Below, piece by piece: positions 48,246-58,904 of a stretch of DNA of 64,000 nucleotides. Made by a program: the position numbers and the translations under genes. The stretch comes from Rhipidocladum racemiflorum (lineage: Eukaryota; Streptophyta; Magnoliopsida; Poales; Poaceae), in NCBI GenBank assembly GCA_036346355.1, contig CM070571.1:48132293-48196292 (forward strand), written 5' to 3'. The notes below the pieces were generated by a model. That model had not been told where the DNA came from, searched no databases, and saw only the letters and a program-made list of their open reading frames with translations. The stretch's first letter is position 1, and every line of letters starts with the position of its first letter.

Positions 48246-49038
48246 AACAGCCTAGTGACTACATTTATCCGGCCAATATATATCAGTGGCCCACAATTCA
48301 TGCATGCAACAATTTCAGCTTTCTTCTTCGGAGCCATGGGACACAACATTGGTCCAAAACTTGTGTACATCAGAGTCCATATAGACAAACAGATTAACCA
48401 TTCTTGCTGCCGGCCATCGACCTGTTAAAGTGTTAAGCAGGAAGCTACTGGACGGCGGGGCATGCTGGGCCCTGTGTGTCTATTGGTTCAATACATGGAA
48501 TGGAATGGCTGTGACCTGTGAGGTGATGTGAAGGCATTTGGGAGACAAAAGCGGCCCGGGTGCCTATGCACTTATCTGCTCTGCTCAAGGGGACCTGATC
48601 ATTGCAGGTCTTATCAACTGGGATCTCAACTTCGATTTGTTGTGTTGTTCAAAGTGCAGCTGGAGTGAGGATTTGACACCAGTCACACCGATGTTGTGCC
48701 TATCATCGATGTTCATTGGGTTTTTTTGCATACATTTCTCGTGTCTTACAATGATTGAGAGGAAGGTAATTATCCGTTGGAGGAAAATTAAATAAATGCC
48801 TAAATGGGATTAGCCTTTTGGAGTTAATTGCTAAGAAGTGAACGATTTAATTCGTTTTTCAATTTTCAATTTTTTCATCTAGACATTATAAGAGTACCTA
48901 AGTGCTTTTCTCCATGTGCTCCCTATATAATATACTGTTGATTAATTTGCTTACTGGAAAATATTTCGAAAATAAATAATTGGAATGTTGGTTCACATTA
49001 TAGAGTTTTCTTGAGAAGGAAAAAAATAGCTACCAGAT
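48246..49038. other. Sequence with no recognised gene
   Basis: No convincing coding region. The open frames at 48186-48428 and 48538-48795 lack homology I can recognise and have no intron-exon structure. From about 48780 the sequence is AT-rich up to the MULE target duplication (49039-49048). Confidence 0.4.
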
Positions 49039-49048
49039 ACTCTAAATT

Positions 49049-49300
49049 GTTGGCATTTGTCCTAGGACACCCATTTTTTTTCCATTAATATTTTTTATTA
49101 ATCGTTTTTTCGAAAATGAGCAACGGAATGTCAAATTATTAAAACTGGACTCCCATCGCCTGTGTATGGGGCAATCACCCCATACATGGGCGATCAGTGT
49201 GCTCTCCGTTAACCCCATGGGGGCGCCGTTAGATCCCGTTAGCCCCATGGGCGATCAGTCGGTGAATAGGGCGATCGCCCAAATTCGGGGTGATAGGTGC
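49049..49300 (+). repeat. MULE left terminal inverted repeat region
   Basis: It starts GTTGGCATTT. From about 49075 it aligns imperfectly with the inverted right end. It contains GGGGCAATCACCCC (49168-49181), GGGCGATC twice and GGGCGATCGCCC (near 49268-49279). Confidence 0.75.
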
Positions 49301-49569
49301 CTCCTCCATTTTTTTTATAAACAGTAATGAAATTAGGATCAGTGGTTCACCTAAAATAATAGGGATAGCAACAAAAAATAATAACGAAATTAATGTTACT
49401 TACGCAGAAACAGATAAACAATAGGATCAGTGGATCACTGTGGACGCTACCATGCTATTTTGTCTAAGAAGACATGCAGCATGAAGTTCCAATTCGCTTG
49501 AAAGATGGTCTCCAAAAATATCAAACATGGTGTATTTATTACTTATTGTTGAAAGATGATATTCAAAAA

Positions 49570-50190
49570 TATTTTTTCATAATATGGCAGTCCGTGTATG
49601 GAAAAGCAAATCTGGTTCGTGCTCCGGAAAAATTTCCTTCAAACGGGATATTCTATGGGCTGCCGAAAAGGCTTGAGCGTTAACGTTCGTGCCCGACCAT
49701 ACAACCTAGGGTTGTTGCGCAAGTGGAATATACACGCAAAGGAAGGTGTACATGAAATATTTTTTCAGGATATGGCAGTCCGTGTATCGAAGAGCAAATC
49801 TGGTCCGTGCTCCGGAAAAATTTCCTTCAAACGGGATATTCTACGGGCTGCCGAAAAGGCTTGAACGTTACCGTTCGTGCCCGACCATTCAACTTAGGGT
49901 TATTGCGCAAGTGGAATATACACGCAAAGGAAGGTGTACATGAAATATTTTTCCAGGATATGGCAGTCCGTGTATCGAAGAGCAAATCTGGTCCTTGCTC
50001 CGGAAAAATTTCCTTCAAACGGGATATTCTACGGGCTGCCGAAAAGGCTTAAGCGTGAACGTTCGTGCTCGACCATACAACTTAGGGTTATTGCGCAAGT
50101 GGAATATACACGCAAAGGAAGGTGTACACGAAATATTTTTCTAGAATATGGCAGTCCGTGTATCGAAGAGCAAATCTGGTCCGTGTTGTG
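49570..50190 (+). repeat. 188-bp tandem repeat array, about 3.3 copies
   Basis: The word ATATGGCAGTCCGTGTAT starts at 49582, 49770, 49958 and 50146, exactly 188 bp apart each time. Units are about 95% alike and include CTCCGGAAAAATTTCCTTC and TATTCTACGGGCTGCCGAAA. The fourth copy is cut after about 45 bp. The short ORFs in the array repeat with it and shift frame each unit (188 is not a multiple of 3), so they are not genes. Confidence 0.92.
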
Positions 50191-50392
50191 ACTGGTCATT
50201 TTTTTTTCATATCAGCTGTGAGTGGTCAGATTTCTTTGAGCGTGACTAGTCGTGCAGCTTTGTTTGACTGTGACAGATTGTGGCACCAGGCTTCGTAGTG
50301 TGATGTGCCACCACGCTGCTGTCAACTTTGTCAGAGTGACTGCATAACACTGTGCACATCACCAAGGGACAAAGCACACAGTTGGATGTAAA

Positions 50393-50480
50393 AATCGCCA
50401 GAATATGGGGCGATCGCCTTATATTGGGGCGATTGCCTTATATTTGGGCGATCGCTCGGATTTTGGTCCTCTATATAACC
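50393..50480 (+). promoter_or_regulatory. Promoter of the GRF gene with three palindromic motifs
   Basis: GGGGCGATCGCC, GGGGCGATTGCC and GGGCGATCGC occur within 55 bp (about 50405-50456), followed about 15 bp later by a TATA box CTATATAA (50471-50478), 105 bp before the ATG at 50583. The same motif occurs in both MULE ends, which suggests shared control or transposase binding (inference). Confidence 0.55.
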
Positions 50481-50582
50481 ACGCTTGCAGTGTCGCAAAG
50501 GCCAATGCGAGACAGCTTTGGGCTAATACGAGGGAAGACGAAACACAGAGCACAAGTAAGTCCAACCAACCAACGAGTGGCA

Positions 50583-51167
50583 ATGGAGTTCCCCTCGCCC
50601 CCAAGGCACAGCCTTCACGATGACATCCCCGAAGGCACGCAGGTCCCCATGTGCCTATGCGGGGATCCTTGCCGGTTTCGGAAGTCTGTAGACAACTCAT
50701 ACACCTATGGTATGAGGTACTGGAGCTGCCGCAACCACGACTCTGAGCCAATGCTGGAGATGCGGATGCGGCCGAGAAGCCCAGTATGTTCATAGTCGCA
50801 TTTTATGTTAGATCAAACTGTGCAAACTTAATACTGTAATACCATCCTTTGTCACCAATTGCAGCCTCCATTGTGCGAGTTCATCAAATTCTACGACGCG
50901 GAGCAGACTCCCGAGATGGAGAGGATGCGGGATTGGGAGTACTCGCATCGAAGAGCTATGGTACACCAGAAGTGGCGTGAGCAGGACCAGGAGGAGATGC
51001 GCATGAAGCATCATGAAGAAATGTGTGCAGACAGGGAGGCCGAACGGCAGCGCCTGGCTGCCGAGCGGGAGGCCGAGCGTGACAAGAAGCGCGAGAGGGT
51101 AGCTACGGCTAGGGCAGCAGGTACCGATGGGTTGCGCAAGGGGAAATATCCCCGGTGCACTCAGTAG
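50583..51167 (+). CDS. GRF-type zinc-finger protein, intact, two exons
   Basis: Exon 1 (50583-50783) encodes MEFPSPPRHSLHDDIPEG and a zinc-ribbon-like CLCGDPC...GMRYWSC motif (residues 29-57), like GRF fingers. An 81-bp intron (50784-50864, GTATGT...TTGCAG) follows. Exon 2 (50865-51167) begins PPLCEFIKFYDAEQT and continues as a highly charged helix rich in E, R and K (coiled-coil-like), ending RKGKYPRCTQ. The total is 167 residues with no break. Proteins of this shape often accompany MULEs in grass genomes (from memory). The gene is convergent with the PMD gene, whose stop lies 288 bp further on. Its role is unknown; nucleic-acid binding is plausible from the finger. Confidence 0.82.
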
Positions 51168-51455
51168 TGTACCAACCCCCCATGTTTGTTTCTCGTCGTT
51201 TGTCAACTTGTAACCCTTATGTTCCTTGTGACTTAAGTGCACCGGAAACCTCTATGTTCTTTCTAACCATTATCGCCCTACCATGAACTCGTGGCAACTC
51301 AAATCGAATACTGCTAGGAAAAATAGGAACAACCTCAGAAAAGGCACACGTGTTAATAATTAAGAAGGATTAAAAAAACATGCATTGAGTTCAACCAGTT
51401 ACATAACAAGGTGCTGAATGTAAAAGTCATTACAAAAGCAGAGTCGTAGAACAAG

Positions 51456-53995
51456 TCAGTTACGTGGACGCCTCCTGATTTGTCCCGTGGGATATGTGAG
51501 CGGCGACGGAGGATGAATAACTCTCCTAGGTCGACCCTGTGGCACAGGGGTAACGCCGGCTGTCGGCGAGTCGGGCGCTGCTGACTGAGGAGGGGGGCCA
51601 AAGAACTCACTAGACAGGAACTGTGTCACGTCAATCGCTGCCTCCGTCTGGTCGTCGTAGGGTGCGTCTTGGTAGCGTATGCCGAAACCATCGCTTTCAG
51701 TCCAGGTGGGCGCGAGGCGAGCGCCTCGTGACCCCAGTGCTGCTGTGTGGGACGCCACGGGGGCATGTAGTAGTCGACGTCAGGCTGTGTGCGACGACTG
51801 CGACCGAGAGGCGCGGGCGCTGCTCCAGGACGGTGAGGTGCTGGGCCGCGTGGGGTTGGTGCATTGCATCGGACAGCGTCACCACGGCCTTGGCAGGTCA
51901 GAGTGCGAAAGAACAACCTCACAGCCTAACGGACCCGCTCCCAAGCTGGCCTGGCCTCATCGGCGACCACCGAGATGCCCGTGTCGAGGCGCGCCAGCAT
52001 GGACGTAGCCTCCACGTCCAACTCCATCACACGCTGTGCCTGCATGTAATGCAAGATTGATTTTAGATATTTTACATGGAAATAACGTAGCGATAGAGAT
52101 TCGAATGTGAAACTTACCATGAAGTTGTCCCTTTGGGACATCCGTGAAGGGTACGTGTCCGACACCGATGCCTGACAGGGGACATAGGGTGCCGGTGGTG
52201 TGTACCCCACCCTGATCCGGGTGCGCGGCGTGAACCACTCCATGTACTCATCGTACGTGGAATGGTCGTACGGCCGCGTCTCGGTGACCCTATCCGTAAG
52301 CGCATCATCCCATTGTAGTACCCATATCGTCATGCGATGCGCGAAGGGAGTACCCGCTGCAACCCCCATCCGGGACATCCTGCAATGCAAAAGAAAATGG
52401 CATTTAAATTCAACATCCAATCCGATGGAATTGGAAGCGGTGCGGTCGGGAGACGTACCTGTGAGCGGCCCGTGATACAGCGTGAGTAGGCTGTAATGGG
52501 AAAATCTGGAACAGGCCGAACTGCCGTAGCACTCTGTGCGGCGAGTACTCCTCCACGCACAGGTCGAAGATGATGACCTTACGGGTCAGCCAGTATTTCT
52601 CATCCCGTGTGCAAAGCGCGGCGATCCCCAACGGTGCTCGGATCTGTATGTCGTACGCGTCATATGGGGTCCACCGCACATCCTCCTCGTGGAGGCTGTC
52701 AAACTCCTGAACGAACTCGGGGTACGACCTCCTCACCTGTCGGTGGGCGTACAAGCGCTGCGCGGAAATAAAAAACGATGCATGTTACGAAAGTGCGCAA
52801 GTACAGGAACAACATACGAGGGGGCGTACCTATCGCCGAACCCAGTAGTGGCCCATGGTGGGCCAGTCCATCGGGTCCCCGTGGTACAGGTCCTGTGAGT
52901 ATGGCGCGGTGTCAACAACAGGCCTCCCGATGGAGAAGCGCTCCCAGGACCACAACTGCAGAAGGAGGACGCACCCCGACATCGTCGCCTCCTGGAGCGA
53001 CCGAGAGACCGCATCGCACAGCGCTCTATATGTCGCTGCGAGCACAGGGGAGGCCCAAGACCATTGCACAATCTATTTACAATGAGACTGTTAAACATGC
53101 CCTGTCAATATAGATTTGAACAAAATGTGTTACCTCATCCGCGGGGGTGTCGGTGATGGACTGGGCATACTCGATCAGGTGCCGGTCCACCGTGTTCCCG
53201 TGCGAGGACAGGAACATCACCCAACCAAACAACAAAAGCAGGTATGCCTCCAGGTGACGGGCCACGTCCTCCTCCTCTGCGTGTGGATGGAGAAGCTCTA
53301 CCTGCAGCATTTTGTACAATAATATAAGCAACTTAGTGCGTCCCCATTAAATTGCAACGTAGAGGGTACTAACCGTGAACTGAAGCAACCACACCTTTGT
53401 TGGTCCGTGCCGCTCACCGTGCCTGAGGGGCACATACACGCCTGCCCGAGGGTGCCGCTGCACCTCGGCGAACCGTGCAGACAAGTCCGCCTGCCACGTG
53501 ACGGGGACGTCGTGCGGCACAACTGCAGGACCCGCGCAGGGTAGTCCCAACAAGTAACACACGTCCTGCAGCGTCGGAGCCATCTCTCCGCAGGGCAGGT
53601 GGAACGTGTGCGTCTCGGGTCTCCACCGGTCGACGAGGGCGGTCAGCAGGGACCGGTCGTACCCGAAACGTGGGACCTGGTTCCCCTCCACTGGGGCAGT
53701 CGTCTGCTCCACCATCCTACAGAGGGGAAGTAAGCCAGCCGCTCGTAACCTGCATGTACTGTCGTCATATTGTATTCGCAAGTAAGTGCATGTACATACA
53801 AGAGCAAGTAAGATAGGTGGCAGCTTACTGTGGAACCCAGCGTGGGTCGATGCGGAGCATCTCGTTCGGCACCCGAGGCCGCAGTGTCGCTAGCTGTCGG
53901 CCCTCAACTGCGGACAACCTAGACCGGTGGGTCTGATCAACGGTCTGGTCTAGCAGCTCAGGGCAGTCAGCAGCACCATACGCAGCTCCCCCCAT
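51456..53995 (-). pseudogene. Plant mobile domain (PMD) gene of the MULE, seven exons
   Basis: Exons from spliced-frame analysis: 53995-53829, 53749-53374, 53301-53134, 53072-52830, 52757-52459, 52379-52118, 52039-51456. Introns of 61-79 bp start GT and end AG, and phases match at every junction. The protein has PMD landmarks: LLTALVDRWRPETHTFHLP, LQDVCYLLGLP, LLLLFGWVMFLSSHGNTVD, ATYRALCDAV and WWTP-like IQIRAPLGIAAL, ending RPRRVIHPPSPLTYPTG. TAG codons at 52830-52832 (last codon of exon 4) and 51926-51928, and a frameshift near 51710, break it. It follows the transposase in the same orientation, 376 bp downstream. This PMD type resembles host MAIN-like proteins more than the Tat-borne one does. 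Confidence 0.82.
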
Positions 53996-54370
53996 AGCCA
54001 CCTGTTACAAAGCAAATACATTAAACTGGTTAATAAATAAATGACAATTAACAAATTTTTGCATATGTACAAAGAAATAACGAAGCGGACAATAATAAAA
54101 TGTTACAAATTACGACTGAGACAAAAATTAACTGGTACATATTGAAATTCCCGAAATAAAGGAATACATGACTGAGATAATAATTAATTGGTACATATTG
54201 AAGTTCTGGAAGTAAAGAAATACATGTAGAAGCCAAAAACAACAAACAGGACATCACTTAAATCTTACACATTACAACAATAAAATACATGTCGAAATAA
54301 AACTACATTATCCACGATTGCGATGCGCCTCAGACTCGTCCATATCGTTCCGAATACGACGTGTCCTTCG

Positions 54371-56906
54371 TCACCCGACCTTCTGCTTCAACAATCGGAT
54401 GTCCGGTACCCAGCGATGCTCTGGTGGGGGGGCTGTTGTGAACGATCCATCCACTCGGTACCCGTAGACCTCGTTATGCCATGTGGCATGAACACTTTGC
54501 TTGTAGTAATAGTGGGCGACGTACGGACGACATGACTGGTGTGTCTCGGCAGCTGCGGCAATCACATGCGAGCACGGCAAGTGTAGCAGGCGTGGCTTCT
54601 GGCAGGAGCACTCGCAGTTAGATGTTCGGAGTATGCACATATGTAAAGTCCTCTCTCGGTGGGCACCTCTTCGACCTCGGTCACCGCAGTGCACGTGGTA
54701 TCTCCGTTCCAAACCACTCTCCGGTGTAACACGATGACACTGTGCCTTCCGTGTTTTGTTGGCCATGTACGTAGATGTAACCGTTGAGTACATCAGTCGA
54801 TTGTCCGACATACATGCAGCAGACTTCTTGTATCGCTCAATAAAATATCTTTGGGTGCCTAGCAACACACCTTCAACTATACCCACCAATGGAAGGCATC
54901 TAGTGCCTTTCATTACCAAGTTGTAAATCTCCGCCAGGTTCGTTGTCATTATTCCATAACGCGAACCGCCCTCGTCATGCAGAAGGGACCATTTCTCCAA
55001 CGGCTCGTGTCGTATCCAGTTAGTGAAACTCTTTATGCTAGTCCCCGGCCTACGCCGAATGTTTGGGGGCGTCGGTCGGGAGCGCACACAAGGCTGTCGG
55101 GTCCTCTCCTTACTCGTGGTAGACCATAGGGTTCCTTGATGAACTAGAATCCCCCCTTGGATTCATTGATTTCTTCTTGGTTAGTTCATCAAGTGTCCTC
55201 CAAAGTGCATCAAACTTCCTCCGCTGGTTCTGCTTGCACAGCCGCTTAAACATGTTCATCAGCTCCTTGTTCCTGAACTGACGAAAGAAATTGGCACCCA
55301 TGTGCCTCATGCACCACCTGCTCTTCAGGTCTGGCCACTTTGCTGCTCCCATGACGTCAGACCCTTCCTGCATATCCACGATCGCCCTCAGCAACCCTGC
55401 ATGCTGGTCGTGTATGATACAAACATCAGGCCGATCCTGCACAACTGCAAGCTTGACACTTTCAAGGAACCAGTACCAGCTGTCAGTGTTTTCCCCCTCC
55501 ACAAAGGCCAGTGCGACCGGTAGAACCTGGTTGTTGGCGTCCACCGCGATAGCAGTTAGAATCTGACCCTTGTATTTCCCAGTGAGGAATGTGCCGTCCA
55601 TGCAAATGACTGGACGACAGTGTCGGAACGCACTTATGCATGCGCCGAGGGCGAGGAAGGCCCGCTGCAAGACCCACTTACCCGTGCACGGACTACCCGC
55701 GGGAAACTCTGCAAAGTCGATGGATGTACCGGGATTCCTATTTGATATTGCGCGGAGCAGGTGGGGAATATTCTCGTACGAAGCCTCGTACGTCCCGAAC
55801 CATATTTGCAAGGCTGTCCTTTTTGCTCTGCATGCTTTCCCATAGCTAATCTTGTACTGAAACCTCTCCTCGACGGCTGTGATAATGGATCGAGGCTGCA
55901 GGTGCGGATTGTCCACAATCTGACCATAAAACACATTTGCCACCCAAGTGGACGACAGATTGCGGTGTTCCTGCTCCGCTTCCTGCAGTTCACAGTTATG
56001 CTCCGTCACTATGGAACATTTCCAGTAGTCCTTCCACTTCCCCTTGTATGCATGCACCCGCCATGGACACGAATCAACTACACACTTCACATCGTACTCT
56101 TTTTTGTTGGACTTCACTACCCTGAATTGCCGCCGAAGAGACATTGCCCAGTATTTCACCGCATCCATCACTGCCTCCTTGTCTTTATAAATGGCTCCCT
56201 GCGTTACCTCGTTCTCATGATACTCCCATGCATCAACGTTCCCTTCATTCATTGCTAGGTCTTCGAAATTAAAATTACTCCACTCACCAGGGACAGGCAC
56301 CTCAGTAGTATTGTCCTCCTCATCCGACTCTTCGCAATCAGGGACCTCATCATCCACACGGTCCTCCTCCTCCATCAGGTCAACTATATCCTCCACTTCC
56401 TCCCCCTCGTCGGCCACCCCCCGCGCCTCCACGACAATCTCCTTGACCCTGCCGATCCCCTCGCCATCTCCAAGCTCCTCGGCACCTTCAGCATCACATT
56501 CCTGCATGTTTGTCCTCCCCTCCTCTACAATATGTACCTCGTCATCACCAACTTCCGACACCAACGGAGCAACCGGGTACCACTGTACCAGCAACGTGAG
56601 CGGCCAGCTCCGCTCCATGGCATACCCAAGATAGCTCCTCCACGATGTTGTTCCGTTAATAGGAATCAACTCTCCAAAAAAACAATGTTGCGCACGGCTG
56701 ACTACTGCTCTAATCCGCATCCGAACTGCCTCCACATCCAAACTGAACATCCGAAACATCCACTCCAACAAAGCCCTATATGTCCTATCCCTCGGTCTAG
56801 ACATGCCCTGTACGACCATTGAAAATGATGACAAATCTACGCCTGTTGGGCCCTGTGCTATCTCCCCATCTCCATAAAATATTTGAAAATATTTCATCTC
56901 CGACAT
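54371..56906 (-). pseudogene. MULE transposase (mudrA-like), one frameshift
   Basis: The frame from 56906 to 55110 holds an N-terminal region of about 110 residues, an acidic stretch (about 120-205), a MuDR-type DNA-binding zinc module (CVVDSCPWRV...EHNC, about 285-320) and the MULE catalytic domain (VICMDGTFLTGKYKGQIL, then VCIIHDQHAGLLRAI). It shifts frame near 55110-55090. The second part, 55087-54371, continues SFTNWIRHEPLEKWSLLHD and MTTNLAEIYNLVMKG and ends with a SWIM finger (CECSCQ...LPCSHVIAAA, about 54610-54560). No other break is visible. With the frame restored it would be close to full length, so this MULE was mobile recently on an evolutionary scale. Confidence 0.88.
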
Positions 56907-57629
56907 GCTGCCTACAACGTCGGATCGAAAAATTCATCAGTTGTCATCTAACTGCATGGTGCATTACCCTATGAATGTTACATTAAATTTATAAATTTTT
57001 CTGTGCTAATTTCTAACGGTGCATGATATTTCCAAAGTTTTTTTACTGTACTAATTTCTAACCTAGCACGGTATCTACAAACGCACGTAGACTACCGTGT
57101 TCTGAAATATTACTCTACAGTACAATAAGTAAATCATTCAACTCTAAACAGGTATTTCGACTAGCCTAACGTATGACTACGTTGTACTTTTCAATAACAA
57201 AACTTCGACTACAAAATTCTACTACATTATATTTCTAAATATTACCTACATTACATTTCTAACAATCGTACATTACATTTCTAAAGTTAAACAATCCTAC
57301 ATTACATTTCTAAGAAATCCTAAATTAGGTTTCTACATCTAACACCAACCAACATTAGATTTCTAATGTGTAAATACTACACAATCCTAATATTTCAAAA
57401 AACTAAACAATATATGAAAATAAACTTTTATACTACATTTCAAAATACAAAATTTTCAAACATACCTCACGAAAACGATGAACTCCTCTCTTTTCCTCTC
57501 TTTTTTCCTCTCCTCTCTTCTTCTTTCCTCTTCTTCTCTTCTCTTGCTCCTCTCCTCCTTCTGCTCGCGTGCTCAGCCGAATGAGGGAAGTCATCGCCTG
57601 CTGCTGAAAAGGAAGGAACCCATCGCCCT
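56907..57629 (-). other. Transposase 5' region with CT/GA-rich tract
   Basis: No coding sequence. The region is AT-rich and repetitive ('acattacatttctaa' variants, 57200-57340). A pure CT tract (57484-57565 on the plus strand, so GA-rich in the transposase sense) may act as a leader or promoter element. Confidence 0.35.
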
Positions 57630-57872
57630 GGGCCTGGGTGATCGCCCTAAATGGGGGCGATCAGTGGGTCCCCCCATTTGGCCGTTACTCCCAGCCGTTG
57701 CCTTCCAACGGCAAGCCAGCGATCGCATGTGTATGGGGCGATCGCCCCATACAGGGGCGACGGGAACCCTTTATTGCTATTTTGAATCTCCGCGGTACAT
57801 TTTCGATAAAATGATTAAAAAGAAATATTAAATAAAAAAAAATTCCCCAAAATCATGGTTTGGTTAGAAAAC
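57630..57872 (-). repeat. MULE right terminal inverted repeat region
   Basis: The inverted counterpart of the left end. It contains GGTGATCGCCC, GGGGCGATCAG and GGGGCGATCGCCCC flanked by TGTAT/ATACA (about 57738-57758), and ends GGTTAGAAAAC before the 10-bp duplication. Confidence 0.75.
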
Positions 57873-57882
57873 ACTCTAAATT

Positions 57883-58240
57883 GTGGCTACTTGGCACAAC
57901 ACACTACGGCCATGAAAGCAATACTATCCTAGTAAATATGAGAGAGAACATGCGCAAAATCTTTAATTTTCCCTTGGCACAAAATCTTTTTTATTAGAAA
58001 AAAACATCTCTCCCTCCTTCATCCTTCTCCTTTAACATACAAAAAAATAATATTTTATGGCTAAATTCAATTTACATTATCATTTCTTGATTTTTTTTTG
58101 ATAATTTTCTACAATTGCTCCTGATTTTTATAAGTCTTCTTCTATTCTATGAATTTTAAAAGTATTTACTGTGACAAAAAGCCTTTTTGGGGTTAATTTG
58201 GTAATGTTCTTGGTCAAGAACATAATGGGCAATTTGGGCT
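57883..58240. other. AT-rich sequence with no recognised feature
   Basis: No ORF or repeat boundary that I can support. The stretch separates the MULE from the hAT-type terminus. Confidence 0.4.
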
Positions 58241-58904
58241 AGAGGTGGGCACATAGGCGTGCCCATGTGGGCCAGCCCAAGGCACGGCGGCCTAGCCCAG
58301 CCCAAAACCTGGCACGGCACGGGGCAGGTCGTGCCGTGCCGATCTGATACTATTCATTGGGCCATGCCGGGCCGAGAAAATGGGTTGGTGGGCGGCATGG
58401 CCATGCAAGGCGCACTGCCGCAAGACACGGGAGGAGCGAGGTTAGGGGAGGGGTCGGGAGGAGCGGGGTTGGGGGAGGTCGGCCCGGTGGGGGCACCAGT
58501 CGTGAGGAGGCCGATCGGGTGAGGGCGCTGGGGGTGGCGAGATCGCGGCGAGGCAGGAGGGGGGCAGTGCTGTGGGGAGGGAATGGACACGGCGCGGTGG
58601 GGCATACCTGGCCACGTCTTCGTGGCTGCACCGCCTTGAGTGTCGCCTCCGCGCGCCCGTTGAGTGCCATGCCCGTGCCGTGGCTGCCTCACCTCGTCAC
58701 CGTGGCCACTTCGCCTCGCATGCCAGGCCGCATCACTTCGCCCACCGCGCTGTGGCCTCCCTCGCCACCTGCACCGTGCTGCTTCGGTTGCCTTGCCGCC
58801 ATCTTCTTCGCGCGTGACCACCCCGAGGTGGAGGAGGAGGGAGCCAGGCTTGAGGTGAAGGAGGGAGCCGTGACACCTCGTCCGAGGAGGAGGGAGGAGG
58901 GTCT
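58241..58904 (+). mobile_element. hAT (Ac/nDart-type) terminus, truncated
   Basis: It begins TAGAGGTGGGCACA and continues with dense GGGCC/GGCACGG words (GCACGGCACGGGGC, GTGCCGTGCCG), the typical subterminal pattern of nDart/Tag-like hAT ends. The other end and the duplication were not found, so the element is cut, probably by the LTR at 58905. Long frames on both strands (58259-58914) come from high GC. Confidence 0.4.

Larger units (their letters stand above)
49049..57872 (-). mobile_element. Three-gene Mutator-like element (MULE)
   Basis: This 8824-bp element is flanked by a 10-bp duplication ACTCTAAATT (49039-49048 and 57873-57882), within the range for MULEs. The ends are long imperfect inverted repeats: both carry an A/T tract, a TCGAAAATG word, then CGCC(T/C)GTGTATGGGGC or its variant. 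Inside are a mudrA-type transposase (minus), a PMD gene (minus, in tandem behind it), a GRF-type zinc-finger gene (plus, convergent) and a 188-bp tandem array. GGCGATCGCC-type palindromes mark both ends and the promoter of the GRF gene. Confidence 0.88.

Noticed and set aside
48186..48795. Possible small host genes near copy B
   Set aside because: The first spans the edge of the duplicated unit and is not open in copy A; neither has recognisable homology or splice structure.
49474..50191. Series of similar 65-88-codon ORFs on the plus strand
   Set aside because: They are frames through the 188-bp tandem repeat, shifted by two bases per unit.
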